The position numbers and the translations under genes were made by a program. Positions 9,911-21,268 of a stretch of 64,000 bases of DNA are shown piece after piece (positions within the stretch are counted from its first letter, which is position 1; the number at the start of each line of letters is the position of its first letter). The DNA lies in NCBI RefSeq assembly GCF_024586455.1, contig NW_026089623.1, forward strand, positions 15,380,236 to 15,444,235. Direction: 5' to 3'. The DNA comes from Bactrocera neohumeralis. Lineage: Eukaryota; Arthropoda; Insecta; Diptera; Tephritidae. The notes below the pieces were generated by a model that saw only the letters and a list, made by a program, of their open reading frames with translations, had not been told where the DNA came from and did not search any database.

Positions 9911-11844
9911 TTAGGTGATGGGTCCGGACAATATCCATCCGAATTCTGTCTCTTGAGCTAAGAGTGAACCTAGTATGTTTCGCTTTACTCCATTGAGTAA
10001 AATACTTGGATAGATATCACTACCGATTAATATATCCACGGGTCTGGGTTTGTAAAATTGGGTGCCTGCTAAAGTTAATCCAAGATTTTTAAGACACTGC
10101 TTTGGATCCAAAGGGTATGAGGGTAAATTATCAGTTAGGCTATTTAGTATAAATGCCTGTGCTGATACCCTATAATTTGTGTTTAAGGGTGAGCAAAGCG
10201 TGATTTCACAAATATTCGTTGGTGTTGCTGAAACTGCATTGTTTAGTCCGGTCACTTGGGCTGATACAGAGTGGGTGGGTATATCCAAACTTCTTTGAAG
10301 TCTTCGAGATATAAATGTGGCTTCCGATCCTGAATCAATAAAAGCTCTCGCGGAATATCGCTGGCCATTATGTTCTATTTGAACCATTGCAGTACCGAGT
10401 AATATCTGCTTCCTACTTGGGTTGGGTGGGTGTTGGGTTGATGATTTTGTGGACTGTATAGTTGCTGTGTAGGATTGCCGATTTGTATTTGTGCTTTGGG
10501 TGGGTAGTGCGGTACTTGAAGCGTTTTCAGGGTTCGAACTAGTGACGTTTGGTATTTCCGGAGTGGATTCAGGTCGAAAGCTGGATTCTCTGTGTATCAG
10601 AGTATTGTGTTTTTTGTGACACTTACGACACCAGAATTTACTCACGCAGTTCTTGTAGCTATGTGAAATGGCCAAGCAGTTATAGCAATAATCATATTTT
10701 TTGATTGTGGAGATACGTGTCTCTACATTCATTGCGAGAAATTTGGGACATTCTCGAATAGAGTGCTGCTTTTTGCTTTCTGTATCTATATTATTTTGAG
10801 TAAAGTTGAAATTATTATTCCTTTGGGTGTTAGAGGGTCTAGCAATTGGCGTTTCAGCCACGTTTGCATGAAAAGTGTTGTATTTCTTTTCATCTGTTCG
10901 TTTAACTATACCGGTGTGGAATGGGGGTAATTTTGCTACTGAAGCTTTGAAATTTCCAACAGATTCGAGAGTTTTGTATTTGTGCATTAAAAAACTGTCG
11001 AAATTTGACCACGTCGGTATATCTGAATTATCTGCTAGGGTATATTCAAAAGTTTCGAGAGTTTGCTTAGGTAGATTTGAACTACAAAGATATATCAATA
11101 TCGGATCCCAGCTAGTTGTGTCAATCTCAAGATTGTGTAAATTGGTTAAAACGTTATTAACCGAACGTTGTAAGCCTTTTATAGCACAACCTGTTTTTTG
11201 AGTTACTTGGGGTAGGTTAAAAAGGGTCTTTAATTGTGCCTGCAACCTCTTATTTTCGTATTGGTCGACTAAATTTTTCCAGGCAAGTATGAAACTATCA
11301 TTTGTTAAGGGTGCGTTTTGAATAACCTCTCTTGCTTCTCCTCGGGTCTTCTGAGTAAGGTGAAAGAGTCTTTCAACATTACTAATACTTGGGTTACGGA
11401 TATACAGAGCTGTAAACATATCCCGAAAGGTGGGCCAAGTTGTATAATCTCCGTAAAAATGTCGGTGTCGCATGGTGGAAGGTGAACTGCAGGGGCGAAA
11501 TCCATCATCGTGGCTTCTGAAGTCCTTTCCTTAATGGGTTGGGTTGACACCTGTGTTTTACGCGTATCTACATCTTCGTCGATGGAAGCTAAGCAAGAGA
11601 GGTAAATTCGATAACTTTTTTGATATTTTTCTTTCACTTCAATGAAATCGATTGTTTCATGACTTTCGCGAGAAATTCTTCTGATCGCATCGTATGAGCG
11701 CTTTGCTTTTTCATAAAGCGAATTTAGTTCGACCCTTTTAATTTCTAGGGTATAGACCGATTCATCTTCACATTGTGTCTGAAGATGGTCTTCCACGAAT
11801 TCAATCAAATCTGTTGTTGTAATTTTAAAATCTTCCATTTCCAC
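9911..11844 (-). pseudogene. BEL-2 gag-protease, one frameshift
   Basis: Gag starts at 11844 (MEMEDFK) and runs in one frame to about 11460. There the match to BEL Gag moves to the frame of 11473-9911 (HFYGDYTTWPTFRDMF, DUF1759-type capsid region). One base is apparently missing from a T-run. Zinc knuckles follow: CYNCLAISHSYKNC fits C-x2-C-x4-H-x4-C, then CRKCHKKHNTLIH. The protease has FIDSGSEATFISRRL with its Asp at residue 380 of the second frame, and the frame ends FGWILSGPIT. Gag packages the RNA, and the protease would cut the polyprotein. Confidence 0.9.
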
Positions 11845-12681
11845 TTTTCGGTAAGATATATTTAATATTTGGGTTGAATGAGAAAAATAAATCGCGTAGA
11901 GTTACGAAAATGTAATAAAACAAACTTTGAAAAACTTTTTCTTTAATGATTTATTTATTTTGTAAAATTTCAAATTAATTTTGTCGCTTTTATCTCGATG
12001 GTGTCCGATTGTTAATATTTATATGAAATTATTAAATTTCCGATGATTCGTAGAAAAAAATCGATAAATTAAATTTTGCAGGGTTTTGCACTTTTTCCTA
12101 CTGGGTCACCTTTTTAATTTCCTACTGGGTATTTGTCTTTTGACGTGCTGTTCGCCAGCAATTTTCGTCACCAACAAATATATGCGAATGGGTGCGCTAT
12201 TCGTATGTAGGTACGTAGCGGGTGTATATTTATTTAAGTATATATGTAATTTTAGTTCAACAAGAAGAATGCAATAGCGGACGGCAAAATATATGCATAT
12301 ATTTTATTATTGCACTTCTTCTCTTTGGTAAATATTAAATAGTGCAAATCAAATTTTTGTCAACCCAATAAAACCAATAAATTATGCTTAAGTCTTCTTA
12401 GGGACACAATTTGACAATTGGGTGTTTTTTAACAAATATGATTTGCACTTTATATTGTATTATTATATTGAAAAATATATGGGTCGCACTTACAAATTTT
12501 TTCCGCTTTTGATTAAGTTTGGTTCGTTTTTGTTTTTAATTACTTGTTGGGGTATCTGTTGCTTCAGCGTACAGGGTTTTTGTTTGTTGGGTGCACTCTT
12601 TTAATACCTTCAGGTTGGGTTGTGGAGTTCGAACGATAATGTTGTTGTTAAAATTCCCACGAAGACTTTTTCTTTTAATTA
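11845..12681 (-). other. BEL-2 leader between primer site and gag
   Basis: An AT-rich untranslated leader of about 840 bp. Short plus-strand frames here have low-complexity content and no motif. I see no internal gene. Confidence 0.6.
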
Positions 12682-12700
12682 TCGCGGCTCGATAGGACCA
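12682..12700 (-). other. BEL-2 primer binding site, tRNA-Tyr-like
   Basis: Four bases inside the 5' LTR the sense strand reads TGGTCCTATCGAGCCGCG. Complementarity to the 3' end of insect tRNA-Tyr (ending GGCTCGAAGGACCA, from general knowledge) is good except for one extra A and an end mismatch. It would prime minus-strand DNA synthesis. Confidence 0.55.
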
Positions 12701-12704
12701 AAAA

Positions 12705-13248
12705 TGTCGGGGTATGTCGACGTATGGGGCCGATTGCGAATAATTAAAAGGTATTTTGTATATATAGTGTTAGAATTCAATGTTAATATACATACATATT
12801 GTTACGAGTTCAGATATACTAATCCGTTTTGTGTGCTGGGTTTATTCCTTCGCTGTAGGTTATTGCCGATTGATTTTGTGTGGATTCCTGTGTTGTGTCC
12901 GTATTGTTTTATTTAGAAATTTAAGATAATGTTGACCTCTTTTAGTATAATGTGCACTAGTAATTGTTTTATCACTTTGTTTCAAAACGTTTTAATATGT
13001 TCACTGAGTAGAATGTCTCACTTCGGTTTGATTCCGTATTCGCTTGTACTTTCACTTGTGCTTGATTGCTGTGTTGGCGGGATAATAATGACCTTTTTGT
13101 CAAAAGCGCGGGAAAATCGTCTTCTTTTTTGTCTCTTTTTTCGCCTGTTGCGTGAAGTTGGGGCGGTTGATATTCCTCTGCATTGCGCCTCTATTACTTT
13201 ATGTAATTTGTGGGAGTAATGCAGAGGAGTATTTGTTTGGATTAAACA
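12705..13248 (-). repeat. BEL-2 5' LTR (544 bp)
   Basis: Same termini as the 3' LTR (TGTCGGGG to TTAAACA). It lacks the 96 bases present at about 5061-5156 of the other LTR and differs by about eleven substitutions. The target duplication attat follows at 13249-13253. Confidence 0.95.
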
Positions 13249-13282
13249 ATTATAGTATATGTAAAATGTGTCTTTTTTACAG

Positions 13283-14103
13283 ATCATAATAAAGCGTTGC
13301 GCACCTCGAAGGAGCAAATCGAGTGCTATCTGAACTTTGTGCGGGTTCATCCTGAAATAAAGTTGCATAAAAACGACCCATCGCGGCCGAAAAGGGTTGA
13401 GGAGCTTTGGGCGAAACTCTCTGTACAATTAAATGGCCTAAAGGGGCCCATCCGGAACTCCATCATGTCCTTTGTTTGACAGAATCTGAGCCAATGGAAA
13501 AATCAAATACGGTCACGTGCAAGGAGATCCAAGGCGCACAAGCTGGTGACAGGTGGCGGTCACAGCTCAACAATTGAGCTCTCTGAAACGGAGCAGAGAG
13601 CATTGGATACGTTGGGGTCAATTGCGGTTGATGGGTTGGCTGATGTACATACCAGCCACTGGCACAGAGGTAAGAACAGCAAGAAAGACCAATACGAGTA
13701 TGCAGAATTTATCATTGTTTTTTCTTTTTCTAATTTAGGAAGAAGTAGTTTTCACAGCTGCACCATCACCCCTGATGACGACTTCGGATGCGTCCAATGA
13801 CTGCACTCCGTCATGGTCCCGTACCAAACAAAATTACGACGGACGAAATGTTCAGGAATTACATGGATTTGATGAAAGAAAAAGCCGAGGAGGACAGACT
13901 TTCCGGATTCAAACATTAGATTTCATTAACAAACACACGGAATCTATTAATAATTTAGCGGCAGCGATGGTGGCGCTTGCTCAGACCATTGTAAAAAACA
14001 CAGAAGATTTGTACAAAAAAGTGAAAGTGAAAAATGTGCTTTTTTATGTATATATGAATTATTTTATTGTTATGTTTTTTGTACAAAAAAGTTCAAATTA
14101 AAA
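13283..14103 (+). pseudogene. Harbinger Myb/MADF-like protein, exons 2 and 3
   Basis: Exon 2 encodes a Myb/SANT- or MADF-like DNA-binding region (YLNFVRVHPEIKLHKND, then VEELWAKLSVQLNG), as in the accessory protein of PIF/Harbinger elements. That protein helps the transposase bind DNA and enter the nucleus. A TGA (13477-13479) interrupts it before QWKNQIRSRARRSKAHK. A likely intron runs 13670-13738 (gtaaga to taatttag). Exon 3 reads best as EEVVFTAAPSPLMTTSD, ending with a helical tail (INNLAAAMVALAQTIVKN). Its frame differs by one from exon 2, so there is a small indel or an alternative donor. Convergent with the transposase gene at 14331-15345. Confidence 0.65.
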
Positions 14104-14365
14104 ATGTTCCCTTTTATGTATATATGAATATAAAATAAAAATGATGTTTTTTGTACAAAAAAGTGAAAATTAAAAATATTCCGTTTTATGTATATATGAA
14201 TTATTTTATTGTTATGTTTTTTGTACAAAAAAGTGAAAATTAAAAATGTTCCTTTTTATGTACTATATATATGAATTATTTTATTGTTATGTTTTTTGTA
14301 CAAAAAAGTGAAAGTGAAAAATGTGGATTTTTATGTATATAAGAATTTTTTATTGTTATGTTTAT
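14011..14365. repeat. 70-bp tandem repeat between convergent Harbinger genes
   Basis: About five units, each beginning gtacaaaaaag(t), at 14011, 14081, 14153, 14223 and 14298 (periods 70, 72, 70 and 75). Each contains ttatgtatatatgaat and attttattgttatg. It overlaps the ends of both genes and may carry their poly(A) signals. Confidence 0.9.
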
Positions 14366-15345
14366 TTATTTTATAAATGAAATAAATGAAGTTTGGTTTG
14401 AAGTATATATTGGTAGAATTTGAATTATCTAATGTGTTAATGCATCTTTGACGTGCTGCCCTGCCTCGAGTGTAATACTCCCAGGAATGGATTTCAGATA
14501 TTGCTACCACATTTTCAGGATGTGATCGATCTGTCAATATTTCGGTTTCATCTATAAAAATGCCACGTTTTTGTAATATATTGTGAAATATTGTACAAGA
14601 ATATACAAATAATGCAGCTTTTGAATGTTTATACTGCAATGTACTCTCTTTTGAAATGCAACAAAAGCGTGGTTTTAAAACTCCAAATGCTCTTTCAATC
14701 GTGTTTCTTGCCTATTGTTCATTTGGGTTTTCAGGATTTGTCACCGGTGTAAGAAGCCATGGCTCCAATGGATATCCCGAATCACCCAAAAGCCATTTAA
14801 AAGCTCCATCAGAGTGTTCTCTTATAAGCTTTATCCTTGCTGGCAAAGTAGTCCATATACCGGAGTCATGACATGAGCCGAGAAATTTTGCATTCACGTG
14901 CCGGAAAATTAGTTCGTCGTCACAAACCTATTGTGAAAATTAGTTATTAATTACTTATTAATTAGTTATTGAACATAATACTTACCGCTTCAACATTAAT
15001 GCTATAATAACCTTTTCTGTTCATATAATCATGCGGTACAACTGTGTTTGACAAGGCAAGTGCAATTATGCCAACATGAGTGCAATCAATTGCTCCAATT
15101 ACACCCTTTATTCCAAATTTCGAATAAAATCTGGAATAAAATTGTTGTATCGCGATTTATTTTCTTTTAAATGGGATTACAACTTACCCAGTCTTAATTC
15201 TATTGTATTCTTCAATAGAATTAGGAAAACGCACTTAGCCGTGTTTACGCTCCACCACCAATTTACAAATATATTCGATACTACCGGAAATGGTGGGTTG
15301 GCTCATCACCGCGAAATATGCATTTCCCACGCAACACTGGTATGA
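14331..15345 (-). pseudogene. PIF/Harbinger DDE transposase, degenerate
   Basis: Minus-strand exons give a DDE_Tnp_4-type transposase. IGAIDCTHVGIIAL (about 15060-15105) has the first Asp. After an intron at 14928-14985 (gtaag to ttcacaatag) comes ELIFRHVNAKFLGSCHDSG, then LLGDSGYPLEPWLLTPV (14730-14790) with the second Asp. TIERAFGVLKPRF (about 14670-14705) has the Glu. A second intron (about 15130-15187) is likely. A TAG breaks the frame before ARNTIER, and another stop lies in the 5' exon (KHG-stop-VRFP). It would cut and paste the element; this copy is dead. Confidence 0.85.
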
Positions 15346-15400
15346 GCCATTGCATAAAAAATATAGAACTGAAATAAACTAGAGAAATTTGATTGCATGA

Positions 15401-16195
15401 ATGCAGTGAAGAAAATATAAAGCGGTATCCGAGAGTGCACACAAAGATGGTGGAGAGTAGATTCGTCGCAACTCGAATTTGGCGCATTTTACATCGAGAT
15501 CCTACAAAATATAGCTTGTGCAAGAACTGAAGCCGCTCGACCTTCCCAAGTGACCTCGCTTCACTCTATGGGCTTCTGAAAAGTTCGAAGATCCTAGGTT
15601 TTCGAGTACATTTTTGTTCGGCGATGAGGCCCACTTTTGTGTCAAAGAGTATGTAAACAAGCAAAATTATCTCATTTAGAACGAAGAGAAACCTGAAGAG
15701 ATTCACGAGCTGCCTCTTATCCAGAAAAAACTACAGTCTGTGTGGTTTGTGGGCCGGTGAAAGCATCGGCCTATATTTCTTCAAAAATGATGCCGTTGAG
15801 AACGAAACTGTTGTTGGCGATCGTTAATGCGTTGTTATAAGCGAACATTACATGCCTGAAATTGAAGCTCATAATTTCAACAAGGCGGCGCCACTTCCGA
15901 CACATCGCATCAATCAGTGTATTTATTGAGAGGATACTTCGGTGAGCAGATAATTTCTCATTTTGAGCCGATTGATTGGTAAAATCTTAAAGTCAATGTG
16001 GATAATTCTTTTCCGATTCAGGCCTTGGATCATCGAAAATTGGACTCAACGGATGGTCCAACTGGGATGTAGTCGTGGCCAACATTTGAAAGAGATAAGC
16101 TTCAAAAATTAAATGCCAGAGAATGTACTTTCAAATTATAATAAATATTCCCCATTAAATTTGAAGTCTATGTGTTTTTCTTTAAAAAAGTAGGG
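15401..16195 (+). pseudogene. Tc/mariner-type transposase remnant (copy 1)
   Basis: In shifting plus frames the sequence gives a DDE transposase. The order is a FGDEAHFCVKEYVNKQN-like block (about 15618-15665), HELPLIQKK, a GPYFFK-like stretch, an FNKAAPLPTHRINQ region in place of the DGA-containing core, and EPIDW. Near the end is an IIENWTQRMVQLGCSRGQHL block (about 16030-16085). Multiple stops. It resembles the mariner-related transposases common in insect genomes. Its 5' part is missing. Confidence 0.6.
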
Positions 16196-17229
16196 AACCT
16201 GGAAATGGATCATCCTTAATATAATAATATATAAACAATAATGTAATTTGATATATTAATGATTAATTATAAAATGTTATAAACTGATAAGGTACTTATC
16301 AACAATTTATATGAAATATGTTATGAAGTAGTTTTGCATTTAAAAAACTTATGTAATACTTAAAAATTTATATACAATGGTGGCAATTGGGTCAAAATCA
16401 ATAACACTCAGAAGTAAAGAGATGAAGAATAAAACAATCAAAATGTAGTTTCAACATAGCTATAGCTATTTTACTGGTTTTGTGCTGGCAATTTATATAA
16501 ACTAAGGTACAAAAGCTAAATTGTAACTTAACTTCCACTTCCTGTTAGCAATCTGTGAACTTATCGCGGCGTTTGAAAACTTGAATTAATCCTTTCGGCA
16601 CTTAAGCAATTAGGTTTTTAAAGTCTAGATAGGCATTGCCGCACATTTTTCCTAGTCCCGACACACATAGGAGCATTTTCCTTCAAAAACCGGACAAAAG
16701 TGAGAATTACAAACTCCAGCGATGCTACTCAAAATTTATTTTTTTTCATACCTAAGTAACTGTACTACAATAAACCGATTAAATGATTGACCTGCAGCCC
16801 GCTATATTGCCACACAAGTAGTCGGAACCAAGACTTCGTTCAGTACACAAGTCCTTATTCGCGATACTCTCTATTGTTCTCGAAATTGCAAGTGGTTTTT
16901 TGTGTCGCGTGAAGAGAATTCTTGAAATTTTTTTTTATGGATTCTGGACAACATGGTATGTATTTAATATTAATAATATAAAGATTAATTTAGTTAATGT
17001 ATTATTTTGTTTTTTTCGGGAAAACATCAAAAAAACGAAAAAAAAATTTTAATTTTTTAGAAATAAGTGGTTTGGTTATAGTGTCGGACGAGGTCGAACT
17101 TAAACTTATTTTTTTACTAAACTACAAGGTTTCTACTTAACATATAGGCTTAAACATTTTCCTCTTCTTTCCCCCTTTTAAAAAAGCGCCTTGAACTAGA
17201 TTGGTCACTGAAATCCTGCGAAATTATTC
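16196..17229. other. Unassigned AT-rich stretch with a possible first exon
   Basis: Mostly AT-rich sequence without domains. At about 16665-16710 a short segment is an imperfect reverse complement of 18230-18275, probably another scrap of the Tc1 element. At 16937-16955 an ATG (MDSGQH) is followed by a good donor (gtatgt) and, about 100 bp on, by a T-rich tract and ttttttag. This looks like a short first exon of an unidentified gene or TE, duplicated at about 20976-20994. Confidence 0.3.
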
Positions 17230-18174
17230 TAGACGGGTGTTATATAGATGGTATAAGGGGGCTCTATCGGATTTGGTGTGAAAATTGGACAATGGGCGTG
17301 GTACCGCCCACTTTTTGATGAAATCCCATATCTCCACACCCGATAGACCGATTTCGACTAAATTTAGTATGTGATATTATTTTAATACTTCTATGTCACG
17401 GTATGAAAATGAGCGACATCGCACTACAATCACAACTACTTCCCATATAACATAATTTAAAATTCCATTTGATTCTTTCACTTTCCAGTACACAAATTAA
17501 GAAGTAATTGATAAAACGGAATAAAATTGTGCGGTAATAATTCCCATAAAGTATGCCACCTATTGACCAAAAATTGTCCAAATCCAATCAAAATTGTTCA
17601 AGCCGATAGCTACCGAATATGTGGAGCCCAGTACCTATAGTTGACTTTTGATCAAAAATGTTAGTCATTATGTGAGATATGCAATATAAATTCAGGCATA
17701 ATCCTTTCCTGACAATGCTATTTCTGCATATCGAAAATGGGTTGAATCGGGCCAATATATCCTTGAGCCCCCATATACATAATATAAAGATTTTCGAACT
17801 TATAGGTGACTTTATGCTGGATATATCCGCCAATATTTGGGCCAATTCAATGAAAATTGCAGAACATGTTTTATTAATAACAGTGTATTTTTGTGCTTAA
17901 AATAGCTACAATTGGGTGAAAACTTGCCCCCCCACAAATAACTATCACCAAGATTTTCGGACATCCACTTGACTTTGCTCCATTTGATTGATGGTTGTAT
18001 GGTAAGGTACCGTAATGAAACCCAGGGAACATTTTTTTGAGTATGTGGTATATTAATAGTATGTGGGATGAGCAAAAATAGATAAAATCTGGTCGATACT
18101 ACCCCTACTCAAATAGTATATTCAATATAAAATGTTCGGTTGCACCCGAAATTAGCCCTTCCTTACTCGTTTTA
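17230..18174. repeat. Noncoding repeat family N, copy 1
   Basis: Contains the gggcgtggtaccgcccac motif, repeated cc(a/c)ccatatatctcc-like phrases and the 3' terminus aaaatgttcggttgcacc to ccttactcgtttt. The same family recurs at 21269-22213, 39077-40147 and 51383-52045. Frames inside it (17396-17587, 17588-17845) are fortuitous. Class not known to me. Confidence 0.75.
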
Positions 18175-18229
18175 TTTTAATAATGTATATTGCATATTAT
18201 ATTAAATCATGCATTTTTATTAATTTTTA

Positions 18230-18720
18230 ATAATTTTGTCCGGTTTTTGAGACCAAATGCTTCTATGTGCGACATTTGGATATTTAACGATATGAAATTG
18301 TGCCCTTTAGCATGAACTCTTCTTGGTAGAATACCCCACAGATTTTATATAGGGTTAAAGTCTGGGCTAAGAGCGGATCAGTTGAGAAGTGGAATGTTTT
18401 GTCTAAAAAACTCTTTTGTCTCCCTGGAACAATGAATTACGGCATTATCTTGCCGAAAAATTAGGTCAACTAACTTAATTTTTCTGATTTATCTATCATC
18501 ATATTTTCCTAAAAATCACAATAAAATGACACGTTTATTTTTGAAGGAACCCATGCCATTTCAATGGAACCATTAGAGCGAAAACCTGTCTACACCATAC
18601 CATAGCTTCTCCGTCTTGGACATTGAAATTTCTTTATTAACTTGATTATCACCCAAAATAGTATGTTATTCATCTAGTCTATTCTAAATTTAACTATTTT
18701 TTATCGGTAAATAACAAATT
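18230..18720 (-). pseudogene. Tc1-type transposase remnant (copy 1)
   Basis: The minus strand reads RQDNAVIHCSRETKEFFRQN, then SPDFNPI-stop-NLWGIL, i.e. the second and third acidic regions of a Tc1 transposase (QDNA.H and SPDLNPIENLWG in intact relatives). The Glu codon of NPIENLW is a stop here. No N-terminal DNA-binding domain is left. Confidence 0.75.
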
Positions 18721-18734
18721 TTACCATCTTGTGC

Positions 18735-19452
18735 GCCACGTATGGTTTTCAACAAAGCTCAGACAGAGAACGTATATTTATAGGGAAGGTCCAACAACGG
18801 ACAAGCGTGTGAACTGTCAAAAGCTAACAAAATGCGATGAGCGTGTTTCACCACAGCTTGCTCAGAAGGAGAAATCTTAACAGTGGCGCGTGAACAGAGC
18901 TGATCATTCAATGAAAATTATGCTCAGAAATATACATAAGTATGTACATTGCTGTTACAGACGTATGTTGCCTTTTGCATATAATTTTATACGTTTACAT
19001 GCCATCATATTAATTGATATGATTATCATTTTGCGTATTTTTATGAATACATGCAAAACTTGTCTCAATCTAATTAAATTATGCTTTTTTCAAAACAATA
19101 TTTGTATTTAATGTGAGAATAAGAGTTATTTATTAAATATTTTATATGTTTGATAATATATTAAAAATTCACAAATATTTAAGTAGATACATATGCTATA
19201 TGTCCTAAAAAACTTAATACAATACAGTAATATTTCATTTCAATTTTCATACGCATCAGTGTACATATCAGCACATAATTACATACATATGTATGTACAT
19301 ATGTAATTGCAATTCAAATACAAATCATGATATTATCGTGTATCAGTAATATAATGTGCGCGCACTGCTCTATATGCACATACATACATGCATATGTGCG
19401 TATGATATTCCCACGCAAATAATGCATACACAAGGCCACATATACTTGTATA
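18735..19452 (-). repeat. X-family repeat, inverted partial (copy 1)
   Basis: Reverse-complement relative of 50482-51090 and 36240-36381. Shared landmarks are cagagaacgtatatttatag, the gtttcaccac motif, gctgttacagacgtatgt and the gcgcgc site used by the gypsy element elsewhere. The frame 18890-19111 has no recognisable product. Confidence 0.7.
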
Positions 19453-19458
19453 TACAGC

Positions 19459-20234
19459 ATGCAGTGAAGAAAATATAAAGCGGTATCCGAGAGTGCACAC
19501 AAAGATGGTGGAGAGTAGATTCGTCGCAACTCGAATTTGGCGCATTTTACATCGAGATCCTACAAAATATAGCTTGTGCAAGAACTGAAGCCGCTCGACC
19601 TTCCCAAGTGACCTCGCTTCACTCTATGGGCTTCTGAAAAGTTCGAAGATCCGAGGTTTTCGAGTACATTTTTGTTCGGCGATGAGGCCCACTTTTGTGT
19701 CAAAGAGTATGTAAACAAGCAAAATTATCTCATTTAGAACGAAGAGAAACCTGAAGAGATTCACGAGCTGCCTCTTATCCAGAAAAAACTACAGTCTGTG
19801 TGGTTTGTGGGCCGGTGAAAGCATCGGCCTATATTTCTTCAAAAATGATGCCGTTGAGAACGAAACTGTTGTTGGCGATCGTTAATGCGTTGTTGCTGAA
19901 ATTGAAGCTCATAATTTCAACAAGGCGGCGCCACTTCCGACACATCGCATCAATCAGTGTATTTATTGAGAGGATACTTCGGTGAGCAGATAATTTCTCA
20001 TTTTGAGCCGATTGATTGGTAAAATCTTAAAGTCAATGTGGATAATTCTTTTCCGATTCAGGCCTTGGATCATCGAAAATTGGACTCAACGGATGGTCCA
20101 ACTGGGATGTAGTCGTGGCCAACATTTGAAAGAGATAAGCTTCAAAAATTAAATGCCAGAGAATGTACTTTCAAATTATAATAAATATTCCCCATTAAAT
20201 TTGAAGTCTATGTGTTTTTCTTTAAAAAAGTAGG
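19459..20234 (+). pseudogene. Tc/mariner-type transposase remnant (copy 2)
   Basis: Same as 15401-16195 but lacking the 19-bp segment near 19896. Same stops and shifts, so the decay predates the duplication. Confidence 0.6.
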
Positions 20235-21268
20235 GAACCTGGAAATGGATCATCCTTAATATAATAATATATAAACAATAATGTAATTTGATATATTAAT
20301 GATTAATTATAAAATGTTATAAACTGATAAGGTACTTATCAACAATTTATATGAAATATGTTATGAAGTAGTTTTGCATTTAAAAAACTTATGTAATACT
20401 TAAAAATTTATATACAATGGTGGCAATTGGGTCAAAATCAATAACACTCAGAAGTAAAGAGATGAAGAATAAAACAATCAAAATGTAGTTTCAACATAGC
20501 TATAGCTATTTTACTGGTTTTGTGCTGGCAATTTATATAAACTAAGGTACAAAAGCTAAATTGTAACTTAACTTCCACTTCCTGTTAGCAATCTGTGAAC
20601 TTATCGCGGCGTTTGAAAACTTGAATTAATCCTTTCGGCACTTAAGCAATTAGGTTTTTAAAGTCTAGATAGGCATTGCCGCACATTTTTCCTAGTCCCG
20701 ACACACATAGGAGCATTTTCCTTCAAAAACCGGACAAAAGTGAGAATTACAAACTCCAGCGATGCTACTCAAAATTTATTTTTTTTCATACCTAAGTAAC
20801 TGTACTACAATAAACCGATTAAATGATTGACCTGCAGCCCGCTATATTGCCACACAAGTAGTCGGAACCAAGACTTCGTTCAGTACACAAGTCCTTATTC
20901 GCGATACTCTCTATTGTTCTCGAAATTGCAAGTGGTTTTTTGTGTCGCGTGAAGAGAATTCTTGAAATTTTTTTTTATGGATTCTGGACAACATGGTATG
21001 TATTTAATATTAATAATATAAAGATTAATTTAGTTAATGTATTATTTTGTTTTTTTCGGGAAAACATCAAAAAAACGAAAAAAAATTTTAATTTTTTAGA
21101 AATAAGTGGTTTGGTTATAGTGTCGGACGAGGTCGAACTTAAACTTATTTTTTTACTAAACTACAAGGTTTCTACTTAACATATAGGCTTAAACATTTTC
21201 CTCTTCTTTCCCCCTTTTAAAAAAGCGCCTTGAACTAGATTGGTCACTGAAATCCTGCGAAATTATTC

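Larger units (their letters stand above)
5013..13248 (-). mobile_element. BEL-2: nearly complete BEL/Pao LTR retrotransposon
   Basis: An 8236-bp element on the minus strand with two LTRs (5013-5652 and 12705-13248) and a perfect 5-bp target duplication, attat at 5008-5012 and at 13249-13253. The order in sense direction is 5' LTR, primer site, leader, gag-protease, RT/RNase H, integrase, a third frame, polypurine tract and 3' LTR. The LTRs differ at roughly 2 percent of aligned positions plus one 96-bp indel, so the insertion is not new. Frameshifts, nonsense codons and a lost integrase Asp make it non-autonomous. Confidence 0.95.
15401..19452. repeat. Tandem duplication, copy 1 (4052 bp)
   Basis: Matches 19459-23487 nearly base for base. 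Differences seen: a 19-bp stretch present only in copy 1 near 15838-15856, a one-base change near 15594, one-base length changes near 17040 and 17930, a 5-bp difference near 18595, and few others. The unit starts in the 3' half of a mariner-type transposase remnant and ends inside an X-family repeat. Six bases separate the copies. Confidence 0.97.

Noticed and set aside
13670..13738. Reading straight through the proposed Harbinger intron (frame 13546-13800)
   Set aside because: The 69-bp segment keeps the frame by chance, but it has good splice signals and a hydrophobic low-complexity translation.
14011..14365. CRISPR-like array
   Set aside because: Units are contiguous without unique spacers and the genome is clearly eukaryotic; it is an ordinary tandem repeat.
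17396..17845. Pairs of minus frames preserved identically in both tandem copies (also 21435-21884)
   Set aside because: They are preserved only because the duplication is recent; they lie inside noncoding family N and show no protein motif.
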